Positions 13,941-21,313 of a stretch of 23,288 nucleotides of DNA are shown in pieces. The position numbers and the translations under genes were made by a program. The DNA lies in contig JBOFCO010000129.1 in the NCBI GenBank assembly GCA_051646105.1, forward strand, positions 1 to 23,288, given 5' to 3'. The DNA is from JBOFCO01 sp051646105. GTDB taxonomy: Bacteria > Pseudomonadota > Alphaproteobacteria > Rhodobacterales > Rhodobacteraceae. The notes under the pieces are model-generated. The model ran no database searches. It was not told where the DNA came from and was given only the letters and a program-made list of their open reading frames with translations. Each line of letters opens with the position of its first letter. Positions within the stretch are counted from its first letter, which is position 1.

Positions 13941-15248
13941 ATGGAGGCCCGATCCATCATCGCCCGTATCCGCGACGGAAAACCGCCGAATGCACGGGAA
14001 TTGCAGTGGTTCGCGGCGGGGCTTGCCAATGGCGACGTGACGGATGCCCAGGCCGGTGCCTTTGCCATGGCGGTGCTGTTGAAGGGCATCGGAAAACCGG
14101 GACGCATTGCCCTGACCGAAGCGATGCGCGATTCCGGCAAGGTGCTGCGATGGCAACTGCCCGGGCCGGTGATCGACAAGCATTCGACGGGTGGCATCGG
14201 TGATTGCGTGTCCCTGCTGCTGGCCCCGGCGCTTGCGGCATGCGGCTGCTTTGTGCCGATGATTTCCGGTCGCGGTCTGGGCCACACCGGTGGCACATTG
14301 GACAAGCTGGAATCGATCCCTGGTTATCGCGGGGACATTTCGGACGAGGCGCTGCAGAAGATCGTGGCGGATGTGGGCTGCGCCATCGTGGGCGCGACCG
14401 ACAGTGTCGCCCCCGCCGACCGGCGCCTATATGGTATTCGTGATGTGACGGGAACCGTGGAAAGCATTGATCTGATCACGGCATCGATCCTGTCGAAGAA
14501 GCTTGCCGCAGGCTTGCAGGGGCTGGTTCTGGATGTGAAATGCGGTTCCGGAGCATTCATGAAGTCAGAAGAGGATGCCCGGGCGCTGGCGCAGGCCCTT
14601 GTGGATACGGCGAACGGCGCGGGCTGCAGGACGACCGCGCTGATCACTGATATGAGCCAGCCACTGGCCACCGCCGCAGGCAATGCGCTTGAGGTGATCG
14701 AGGTGATGGAAACCCTGACGGGCACGTCGATCAATGCTGCCCTTTGGGATGTGACCGTGGCATTGGGCGGAGAGGCACTGGTGCTTGCCGGGATCACGCG
14801 GGATGTGGCGGAGGGAGAGCGGCGGATCGAAGCGGCAATGACATCCGGTCGCGCGGTAGAGATTTTCGGCGAAATGGTTGCGGCGCTGGGTGGGCCCGGT
14901 GATTTCATCGACCGCTGGCCCGACCGCCTGCCTGCCGCACCCGTGGTGCGCGAGGTGCCAGCCCCGGTCAAGGGCACCGTGCTGGCCATCGACACCGAGG
15001 CGCTGGGTCATGTTGTGGTCGGTCTTGGCGGAGGGCGGCTGAAGGGCGGCGACCGCATCAACCCCTCTGTCGGCCTGTCCGAAATTGCGGGTCTGGGCGA
15101 GGAAGCCGCCGCAGACATGCCGCTGGCACTTGTCCACGCCCGCACGGACGACGATGCGGCGCGTGCGATTGCCGCCGTGCAGGCGGCCTATACCATCGGC
15201 GCCGAAACCGGAGAAGACGGCCCGCTGATACTGGACAGGATAAGCTGA
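13941..15248 (+). CDS. deoA: Thymidine phosphorylase
   Basis: This cytoplasmic enzyme splits thymidine or deoxyuridine with phosphate to the free base and 2-deoxyribose-1-phosphate. At 435 residues it is close to E. coli DeoA. Signature segments are KHSTGGIGD (80-88), which binds phosphate, and SGRGLGHTGGTLDKLE (109-124), the family pattern; the pyrimidine pocket region YGIRDVTGTV and ITASILSKKLA is also present, favouring DeoA over AMP phosphorylase homologues. The start follows the cdd stop by one base (TGACATG), and the same arrangement links it to deoB. The sugar phosphate it produces is the substrate of DeoB. Confidence 0.96.
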   Translation: MEARSIIARIRDGKPPNARELQWFAAGLANGDVTDAQAGAFAMAVLLKGIGKPGRIALTEAMRDSGKVLRWQLPGPVIDKHSTGGIGDCVSLLLAPALAACGCFVPMISGRGLGHTGGTLDKLESIPGYRGDISDEALQKIVADVGCAIVGATDSVAPADRRLYGIRDVTGTVESIDLITASILSKKLAAGLQGLVLDVKCGSGAFMKSEEDARALAQALVDTANGAGCRTTALITDMSQPLATAAGNALEVIEVMETLTGTSINAALWDVTVALGGEALVLAGITRDVAEGERRIEAAMTSGRAVEIFGEMVAALGGPGDFIDRWPDRLPAAPVVREVPAPVKGTVLAIDTEALGHVVVGLGGGRLKGGDRINPSVGLSEIAGLGEEAAADMPLALVHARTDDDAARAIAAVQAAYTIGAETGEDGPLILDRIS

Positions 15249-15249
15249 C

Positions 15250-16461
15250 ATGACGCGCGCCTTTCTGATCGTGATGGACAGTGCCGGGATCGGCGGCGCA
15301 CCGGACGCGGATCGCTTTTTCAACGCAGGCCAGCCGGATACGGGCGCAAACACCATCGGACATATTGCCGATGCCTGCGCCGCGGGCCTGGCGGAACAGG
15401 GCCGCAGCGGGCCGCTCCGGATGCCGGTGCTGGACGGGCTGGGCCTGGGCGCGGCGATCCGGCTTGCCTCGGGCCTTGACGCACCAGGCCTCGGGGCAAG
15501 GCCCACCGGGCTGTGGGGTGCGGCAACGGAAGTGTCGCGCGGCAAGGATACGCCGTCGGGCCATTGGGAACTCGCCGGGGTGCCGGTGCCTTGGGATTGG
15601 CATTATTTCCCCGACACGGTGCCCGCGTTTCCGGCCGGTCTGGTGGCTCTTGTCTGCAAGCTGGCGGGAACCGACGGTATCCTTGGCAATTGCCATGCCT
15701 CCGGTGTGCCGATCATCGAGGAGCACTGCGCCGAACATATCCGCACCGGCTGGCCAATCTGCTACACTTCTGCAGACAGCGTCTTTCAGATTGCCTGCCA
15801 CGAGGAGCATTTCGGGCTGGACCGCCTGCTGAAGCTTTGTGCGGACCTCGCCCCGCATCTTCATGCGATGAAGGTTGGACGGGTTATCGCCCGGCCGTTC
15901 ACCGGCGGTCCCGGCAATTTCAAGCGCACCGCGAACCGCCATGACTATGCCATCGACCCGCCCGCGCCCACCCTGCTCGACTGGGTGCAGGCAGCAGACC
16001 GCGACACGCATGCCGTTGGCAAGATCGGTGACATCTTTTCGATGCGTGGCATTGGTGACCTGCGTAAGGGTAAATCTGATGCTGACCTTTTCGAACATCT
16101 GATGGCACTTTCCGGCGAAGCGGGTGAAGGCTCCTTTACCTTTGCCAACTTTGTCGAGTTTGACAGCCTGTATGGCCATCGCCGCGACGTATCAGGCTAT
16201 GCCCGTGCTCTGGAATGGTTCGACGCCTGCGCGGGACGGTTCATTGCCGCGCTAGGCCCCGGCGATCTGGCGATTTTCACCGCCGATCACGGCAACGATC
16301 CGACGTGGCGCGGTACGGACCACACGCGCGAAAGGGTGCCAGTGCTGGGATGGGGGCTTGGCCCGCGTGATGTCGGTCAGGTGGCCTTTGTCGATGTGGC
16401 CGCCAGCATTGCCACGCATCTTGGCGTGCCTGCACAAGGACCAGGGAAAAGCTTCCTGTGA
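15250..16461 (+). CDS. deoB: Phosphopentomutase
   Basis: It isomerises (deoxy)ribose-1-phosphate and (deoxy)ribose-5-phosphate, passing nucleoside sugars to central metabolism. It has 403 residues and belongs to the alkaline-phosphatase-like metalloenzyme superfamily with two Mn2+ ions. Metal and phosphate ligands are visible: Asp10 in VMDSAGIGG, TGANTIGHI with the phospho-accepting threonine, GHRRDVSGYA, TADHGNDPT (Asp346/His347) and TDHTRERVP (His358). The gene starts one base after deoA and ends in GTGA, where add begins. No deoC (deoxyribose-phosphate aldolase) is in the window, so the next step must be encoded elsewhere. Confidence 0.96.
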   Translation: MTRAFLIVMDSAGIGGAPDADRFFNAGQPDTGANTIGHIADACAAGLAEQGRSGPLRMPVLDGLGLGAAIRLASGLDAPGLGARPTGLWGAATEVSRGKDTPSGHWELAGVPVPWDWHYFPDTVPAFPAGLVALVCKLAGTDGILGNCHASGVPIIEEHCAEHIRTGWPICYTSADSVFQIACHEEHFGLDRLLKLCADLAPHLHAMKVGRVIARPFTGGPGNFKRTANRHDYAIDPPAPTLLDWVQAADRDTHAVGKIGDIFSMRGIGDLRKGKSDADLFEHLMALSGEAGEGSFTFANFVEFDSLYGHRRDVSGYARALEWFDACAGRFIAALGPGDLAIFTADHGNDPTWRGTDHTRERVPVLGWGLGPRDVGQVAFVDVAASIATHLGVPAQGPGKSFL

Positions 16462-17477
16462 ACGACGGCCCCGGACAGTTTGAGCGCCAGTCTCAGGGAC
16501 AACCGAAAGTTGAACTGCACCTGCATATGGAAGGTGCAGCCCCGCCTGCATTCATCCGGGGGCTTGCGCGCGAAAAGCACGTCGACCTGACAGGGCTGTT
16601 CGATGACGCGGGGCAGTATCGCTACAACGGGTTTTCCGGTTTCCTGCGGGCTTATCAGGCGGCCAGTTCGGTGCTGCAAACCCCGCAGGATTTCGCGCGG
16701 CTGACCACCGCTGTACTGGAAGAAAGCGCAGCAAATGGCGTGATTTACACGGAAATTTTCCTGTGCCCGGATTTCTGCGGTGGCGGCGATCTGGCGGCAT
16801 GGCGGGAACACCTTCATGCGATCCGCGAAGCTGCCGCGCAGGCCGAAGCGCGCGACGGCATCATCATGCGTGGCATTGCCACGGTGATCCGCCACCTTGG
16901 CCCCGAACAGTCCCGGCGCACAGCGTTTGCTGCCGCCGAAACTGCCGGTGACTTTCTGGTGGGGCTTGGCCTTTCCGGGGATGAAACGCAGGCGCACCCC
17001 AGGGATTTCGCCTATGCCTTCGACTTGGGAAGGGAGGCGGGCCTGCGCCTGACCGCCCATGCCGGGGAACTTTGCGGGCCGCAGTCGATCCGCGATGCGC
17101 TGGGCCACCTGCGGCCCGAGCGCATTGGCCATGGCGTGCGCGCCATCGAGGATCTGGCTCTGGTCGATGAACTCGCCGAGGCAGGCACGGTGCTGGAATG
17201 CTGCCCGGGTTCCAATGTCGCGCTGGGGCTTTACCCGTCATTCCGCAAACATCCGATTGCGGAACTTGACCGGCGTGGGGTCTCTGTCACCGTTTCGACC
17301 GACGATCCGCCATGGTTCAAGACCAGCCTGCGCCGGGAATACGACATGCTGTCCGGCGCTTTCGACTGGGACGAAGGCCAGTTTCGACGCCTGAACGGTA
17401 TTGCCGCCCGAGCCGCCTTCTGCGACGAAGCAACGAAAGCCGCCATCCTGAAAAGACTGGAGCCCGCCGATGCTTGA
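16458..17477 (+). CDS. add: Adenosine deaminase
   Basis: It converts adenosine and deoxyadenosine to inosine and deoxyinosine. The 339-residue amidohydrolase barrel has the zinc ligands His21/His23 (ELHLHMEGA), His201 with catalytic Glu204 (HAGE), His225 (RIGHGV) and Asp282/Asp283 (STDDPP). CPGSNV (249-254) also fits the family. These support adenosine deaminase rather than adenine deaminase or a 6-aminodeoxyfutalosine enzyme, though close paralogues can only be told apart by phylogeny. The start is GTG overlapping the deoB stop by four bases. The 3' end overlaps upp by eight bases, so translation is coupled on both sides. Confidence 0.92.
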   Translation: MNDGPGQFERQSQGQPKVELHLHMEGAAPPAFIRGLAREKHVDLTGLFDDAGQYRYNGFSGFLRAYQAASSVLQTPQDFARLTTAVLEESAANGVIYTEIFLCPDFCGGGDLAAWREHLHAIREAAAQAEARDGIIMRGIATVIRHLGPEQSRRTAFAAAETAGDFLVGLGLSGDETQAHPRDFAYAFDLGREAGLRLTAHAGELCGPQSIRDALGHLRPERIGHGVRAIEDLALVDELAEAGTVLECCPGSNVALGLYPSFRKHPIAELDRRGVSVTVSTDDPPWFKTSLRREYDMLSGAFDWDEGQFRRLNGIAARAAFCDEATKAAILKRLEPADA

Positions 17478-18102
17478 GCACCTGACCGTCGTCACGCACC
17501 CGCTTGTCCAGCACAAGCTGACCCTGATGCGGGAAAAGGACACCTCGACCGCGTCGTTCCGGCAGCTTCTGCGTGAAATCAGCCAGTTGTTGGCCTATGA
17601 GATCACGCGCAACATGGAAATGACGACCAAGCGCATCGAAACGCCGCTTTGTCCGATGGATGCCCCCGCCATCGACGGCAAGAAGCTGGCGCTGATTTCC
17701 ATCCTGCGGGCAGGGAACGGGCTGCTGGACGGCGTACTGGAACTGATCCCGGCGGCACGGGTGGGTTTTGTCGGGCTGTATCGGGATGAAAAGACCCTGC
17801 AACCCGTGCAGTATTACTACAAGGTGCCGAAGGATCTGGAAAACCGCCTGACCATCGCGCTTGATCCAATGCTGGCCACGGGCAACTCCTCTGCCGCAGC
17901 CATCGACCTGCTCAAAGCTTCCGGCGCGACCAATATCCGCTTCATGTGTCTGCTGGCAGCCCCAGAAGGCATCGCCCGCATGAAAGAGGCGCACCCCGAC
18001 GTGCCCATCGTGACGGCGGCGGTCGACAGCCACCTCAACGAACACGGCTATATCGTGCCTGGTCTGGGCGATGCAGGTGACCGGATGTTTGGAACAAAGT
18101 AA
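17470..18102 (+). CDS. upp: Uracil phosphoribosyltransferase
   Basis: It converts uracil and PRPP to UMP, salvaging the base released by the preceding enzymes. It has 210 residues, the normal length. The PRPP loop is ALDPMLATGNSSAAAID (130-146), SILRAGNGLLDG lies at 77-88, and the C-terminal uracil-binding segment HGYIVPGLGDAGDRMFGTK is complete. ATGNSS differs from the ATGGS of E. coli, which I believe is usual in this bacterial family. The gene starts inside the end of add (8-base overlap) and closes the operon. A weak stem (CGCC ACC GGCG, then GCTTTT) just after the stop is the only terminator candidate. Confidence 0.96.
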   Translation: MLEHLTVVTHPLVQHKLTLMREKDTSTASFRQLLREISQLLAYEITRNMEMTTKRIETPLCPMDAPAIDGKKLALISILRAGNGLLDGVLELIPAARVGFVGLYRDEKTLQPVQYYYKVPKDLENRLTIALDPMLATGNSSAAAIDLLKASGATNIRFMCLLAAPEGIARMKEAHPDVPIVTAAVDSHLNEHGYIVPGLGDAGDRMFGTK

Positions 18103-18189
18103 CGCGCCACCGGCGGCTTTTGGCGGTTCAGACGCTTTACTCTGTCGTCGATTCCGGCCATGTTTGCCCCAGATATCGGGGGGCCGACA

Positions 18190-19269
18190 ATGCGCGTCAC
18201 AACTTGTGTGAAATCCTTAGGCTGTGTGGCGCTGCTAACGTTACTGGGAATGGGTTCACAGGCACTTTCTGTCGGCTCTGCCCTGGCGCAGACGCTGGAT
18301 GACATATCCGCCCCCGCCGAAGTCCCCCCCGCCAGCTATCTGGCCAACCAGTATGTTGACAGCCGTGGCTGCGTTTTCGTGCGCGCGGGTTTTGGCGGGG
18401 TGGTGAACTGGGTGCCGCGTGTGACCCGCGACCAGAAGGTGCTTTGCGGCTACAAGCCGAGCGGGACGGGTGGCGCTGCGCCTGCGTCCGCAAATTCGAA
18501 TGTTACCGTGATTGGCGGGGCGGATGAGATGTCGCTGGCCACGGGCGGCGGCGCACCTGCGCGGGTTGCGCCTGCGACCGTGTCAAAGAAACCCGCAGCC
18601 GCACGGAAAATCCGCGTGGCACTGCCCACAACCGACGGCGGGCCGCCCGAACTGCGGCAACTGACCGTGCGTACGACGCGGGGCGGTGCGGTATCCTGCC
18701 CCGCCGACAAGCCGCGCCTGCAACGCTATGCGCTGAGCGACGGGCGGCAGTTGCTGCGCTGTGCCCCGCCCGCCGATGCGCCCGGCGACTATCGTATCCT
18801 GAACGCACCGCCGCCGGAAGCCGCGCCCGCGATCCCGCCGGGTTATCGCGCAGCGTGGAAGGATGGCCGCCTGAATCCGATGCGCGGCCCGCGCAGCGCT
18901 GTGGGTGACGCGGCGATGTCGCGCGTCTGGGACGACGCGGTTCCTGCCGAGCGCACCGCCCCGAAAAGCAGGCCGGGTGCCTATGTCGTGCATCCCCTGC
19001 CGGTGACTGGCGGCAAGGCCGCGACCGTCAAGGCAACGGGCAAAGGGCGGTACGTTCAGGTGGGCACCTTCGCCGACCCCTCCAACGCCAGCAAGACACA
19101 GGCCCGCATCGCAGCGCTGGGCCTGCCAGCATTTGCCAATGAAACCGTGATGGGCGGGCGGCGGGTGCAGGTGATCCTTGCGGGGCCATTCGACGACCCT
19201 TCGAATGCAGCCTCGGCACTCGCCAAGGTCCGGCGCGGCGGGTTTGGTGATGCCTTCCTGCGGGGGTAA
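18190..19269 (+). CDS. Secreted SPOR-domain protein
   Basis: This is a predicted periplasmic or envelope protein of 359 residues. The ATG at 18190 was preferred to one at 18160 because it begins a normal signal peptide (basic MRVTTCVK, hydrophobic core, cleavage after ALAQ near 34). A middle region has repeated Cys-containing blocks (SRGCVFVRAG, LCGYKPSG, VSCPADKP, LLRCAPP) and Pro/Ala-rich linkers. The C-terminal SPOR domain (about 286-357: GRYVQVGTFADPSNAS ... AGPFDDPSNA) normally binds denuded peptidoglycan glycans at division sites. It is therefore probably a cell-wall-associated protein, in the group sometimes labelled 'SPOR domain-containing protein'; it has no RlpA or amidase domain. 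The ribosome site (GGGG at 18178-18181) can pair with CCCC at 18167-18170. It converges on the next gene with three bases between. Confidence 0.85.
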   Translation: MRVTTCVKSLGCVALLTLLGMGSQALSVGSALAQTLDDISAPAEVPPASYLANQYVDSRGCVFVRAGFGGVVNWVPRVTRDQKVLCGYKPSGTGGAAPASANSNVTVIGGADEMSLATGGGAPARVAPATVSKKPAAARKIRVALPTTDGGPPELRQLTVRTTRGGAVSCPADKPRLQRYALSDGRQLLRCAPPADAPGDYRILNAPPPEAAPAIPPGYRAAWKDGRLNPMRGPRSAVGDAAMSRVWDDAVPAERTAPKSRPGAYVVHPLPVTGGKAATVKATGKGRYVQVGTFADPSNASKTQARIAALGLPAFANETVMGGRRVQVILAGPFDDPSNAASALAKVRRGGFGDAFLRG

Positions 19270-19272
19270 ACC

Positions 19273-20295
19273 TTAACCCGGTTCGCAGATCGACTGAAGG
19301 TTCAGCCACTCGGCATCCGTCATCAGCGGCTGTGCCGGTGCGCCGTCCAGCGTGTCGGTCTCGATCAGCGGAAGAACCTGTTCGCCGGTCGGGTCGATGG
19401 CACGGGCATAGGACGCGGCGCTGATCCCTGCGGCACGAAAGCGGGCCAGCAACGCGCTGTCGGCCACTGACGCAGGGTGATCCGTCACGATCCGTTCTGC
19501 CTGGCCATGCACGGATTCGGGCGTAAGGCTGCCCTTGGTCAGCAGCCGCAGCGTCGCGCCGATGCCGGCGCGTTCCAGCACCTCGACCAGCGGGTCGGCA
19601 TCTGCCGCGCGTTGTTGTTCAGCCAGCACATGCCCGGCGGCGACTTCCGGGGTTTCATAGCCTTCGACCAGATCGCGCGACAGAAGGATGATGTCACCCG
19701 GCAAATGGGCACTGGTTTCCAGCCCTTCGGGGACGATTAGAATTCGTCCGGGACGGGTGCCGAACAGCCTGGACTGAAGCATGTCCAGTGCCTGCTGGCC
19801 TAGCGGCGAATTGCAGGGCTGGCCCGTCACCCGTGTCACATCGGCCATCACCAGTTCGCCGACCTCTGCGCGAAGGGCAGGGGGGGCGACCCGTGCGGTG
19901 TGCCGGATCATCGCATCCGGCAGCCAGAACACCGCCAGCGCCGCCAGCCCGGCCGTAAGCGTCAACCCGACAATCCGGCGAAGCCGGCCGGGGCGCGGCA
20001 ATCGTGCATCGAGCGCGGCCCTCACGCGGCCGATGGCGCGGATCATCTCTGCATCGTCGATCTCAAGCTCTTCGGGATCGTCGGCAGCAGGGCCGAACAG
20101 CGCGGGCACCTTGCCCGGATTGCGTCGCACGACGGCGGGAAGCGACCAGTGCGCCAGCGCCAGATTGGCGCGCGGATCGGTAATCACCAGTGTTGCATCC
20201 CCCAGCGCCACCACGACCTCACGCCGCTGCGCATCCGGGGCATCACGCCACAGGCCGGTGCATTCAAGCCGGATGAATTCGCTTAGTGCCGTCAT
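19273..20295 (-). CDS. Single-pass membrane protein, degenerate M48-like
   Basis: Unknown function, 340 residues. An N-terminal cytoplasmic part (1-105) is followed by one membrane helix (about 108-126, IVGLTLTAGLAALAVFWLP) and a C-terminal domain. Residues 184-230 follow the layout of M48 peptidases: a strand (RILIVPEG), then SAHLPGDIILLSRDLV in place of the usual A-x-x-LPGG-x-I-x-x-x-x-GLL, then PEVAAGHVLAEQQRA where the zinc motif LAHExxH should stand. The histidines and glutamate of HExxH are not in register, so it is probably catalytically inactive, perhaps a scaffold or regulator. Two cysteines (161, 337) could pair. The start (ATG 20295) has only a weak purine run upstream. It is divergent from the sulfotransferase gene and converges on the SPOR-domain gene. 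Confidence 0.75.
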   Translation of the reverse strand: MTALSEFIRLECTGLWRDAPDAQRREVVVALGDATLVITDPRANLALAHWSLPAVVRRNPGKVPALFGPAADDPEELEIDDAEMIRAIGRVRAALDARLPRPGRLRRIVGLTLTAGLAALAVFWLPDAMIRHTARVAPPALRAEVGELVMADVTRVTGQPCNSPLGQQALDMLQSRLFGTRPGRILIVPEGLETSAHLPGDIILLSRDLVEGYETPEVAAGHVLAEQQRAADADPLVEVLERAGIGATLRLLTKGSLTPESVHGQAERIVTDHPASVADSALLARFRAAGISAASYARAIDPTGEQVLPLIETDTLDGAPAQPLMTDAEWLNLQSICEPG

Positions 20296-20421
20296 GGCGG
20301 CGGGGCCTGCTCTTTGCCTCTCGGCTGCAAGGTTACCTCAGCCGGGGTCGCACGACAATTGCCGGTGGTATTTTCTGCGGCGGGTCCTTGCCATGGCAGT
20401 GCAAAGCCTTAGCCTTGCGGC

Positions 20422-21075
20422 ATGATCATCTCTGTCGGCCGCCGCTACATCTTTGTCCATATCCCGAAAACCGGGGGCACATCGCTTGCGCTTGCGCTGG
20501 AAGCCCGCGCGATGAAGGACGACATCCTGATCGGCGATACGCCCAAGGCCCGTGCCCGCGCCGGTCGCTGGAAGGGGAAACCCGCACGGGGCCGCGTCTG
20601 GAAGCACAGCAAGTTGGCGGATGTCGAGGGACTGGTGCCGTCGGAAATCATCGATACCGCCTTTGTCGTGACGCTGGTGCGCAACCCGTGGGACCGGATG
20701 GTCAGCTATTATCACTGGCTGCGCGGCCAGCGGTTTGCCCATCCCGCCGTGGCTCTGGCGAAAACGGTGGATTTCACCGGTTTCGTGCTGCACCCCGACA
20801 CCGCCGCCAGCATCGCCGCCAACCCCTATGACAGCTATTGCCGCGACAGCGCGGGGCGGGATCGGGCGACCCTTTACGCGCGGCTGGAAAACCTCGACGC
20901 CGATCTTGCGCCGTTCTGGGCACATCTGGGGTTCAGCCTGTCGCCTTTGCCACGCACCAATGCCTCGGGCCGTGCCAAAGACTGGCGGAGCTTTTATACC
21001 CCGGATACTGCCGAAGCGCTGGCCCGTATGGCCGAAGCCGACATCGCGCGGTTCGGGTACGGGTTTGATGCGTGA
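20422..21075 (+). CDS. Sulfotransferase family protein
   Basis: This probable PAPS-dependent sulfotransferase has 217 residues and resembles the Sulfotransfer_2 (heparan-sulfate 2-O-type) family. The 5'-phosphosulfate-binding loop is FVHIPKTGGTS (11-21), near the N terminus as expected, and the 3'-phosphate-binding motif is TLVRNPWDRMVSYY (84-97) with Arg87 and Ser95. No signal or membrane helix is evident, so it should act in the cytoplasm, for example on a polysaccharide precursor or small molecule; the acceptor is unknown. The ATG at 20422 has no recognisable Shine-Dalgarno sequence. No glycosyltransferase, PAPS synthesis or export gene lies beside it, so context does not reveal a role. 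Confidence 0.87.
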   Translation: MIISVGRRYIFVHIPKTGGTSLALALEARAMKDDILIGDTPKARARAGRWKGKPARGRVWKHSKLADVEGLVPSEIIDTAFVVTLVRNPWDRMVSYYHWLRGQRFAHPAVALAKTVDFTGFVLHPDTAASIAANPYDSYCRDSAGRDRATLYARLENLDADLAPFWAHLGFSLSPLPRTNASGRAKDWRSFYTPDTAEALARMAEADIARFGYGFDA

Positions 21076-21141
21076 CCCAAGTGTCTGTGTAGCAATTCGC
21101 GAACCGTCTTTCGCCAGAGCTAAGGGCAGTGCTCGCCCGTG

Positions 21142-21199
21142 GTGGGCGCAAAGCGCCCGCCGTGGGGGCGGGTGGGCGCTGCCCGTGGTTCCCACGGGC
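21142..21199. repeat. GC-rich pair of intergenic hairpins
   Basis: GGGCGC (21144-21149) and GCGCCC (21153-21158) form a stem with an AAA loop, extended by a wobble and a G-C pair to 21142/21160. GCCCGTGG (21181-21188) and CCACGGGC (21192-21199) form a second perfect stem with a TTC loop. CCCGTGG occurs before each hairpin (21137 and 21182), so the unit looks partly duplicated. It lies between the sulfotransferase gene and the end of the fadB-like gene. It may be a dispersed intergenic repeat or a factor-dependent terminator. Confidence 0.65.
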
Positions 21200-21252
21200 G
21201 GGTCAGGGGGCATACGTCCTTAAAATCCAACTGGACGGGCCCCGCCGGACAG

Positions 21253-21285
21253 GTCGGGGTCCACATCACTGATCGAGCCCCCGAC
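21253..21285. repeat. Stem-loop downstream of the fadB-like gene
   Basis: GTCGGGG (21253-21259) pairs with CCCCGAC (21279-21285) across a 19-base loop, 28 bases past the fadB-like stop codon on the minus strand. GGGGTC/GACCCC further out offers an alternative pairing. No T-run follows, so it would be at most an imperfect terminator or an mRNA 3'-stabilising hairpin. Confidence 0.4.
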
Positions 21286-21313
21286 AGACAATCCGGTCTG
21301 ACCCCTCACTCCC

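Noticed and set aside
15058..16179. Long minus-strand frames opposite deoA/deoB (also 14565-15545)
   Set aside because: They are antisense to well-identified enzymes and show no ribosome site or motif.
17878..17888. TGNSS in place of TGGS in the Upp PRPP loop as a defect
   Set aside because: The rest of the loop is intact and I believe this variant is normal in Rhodobacteraceae Upp.
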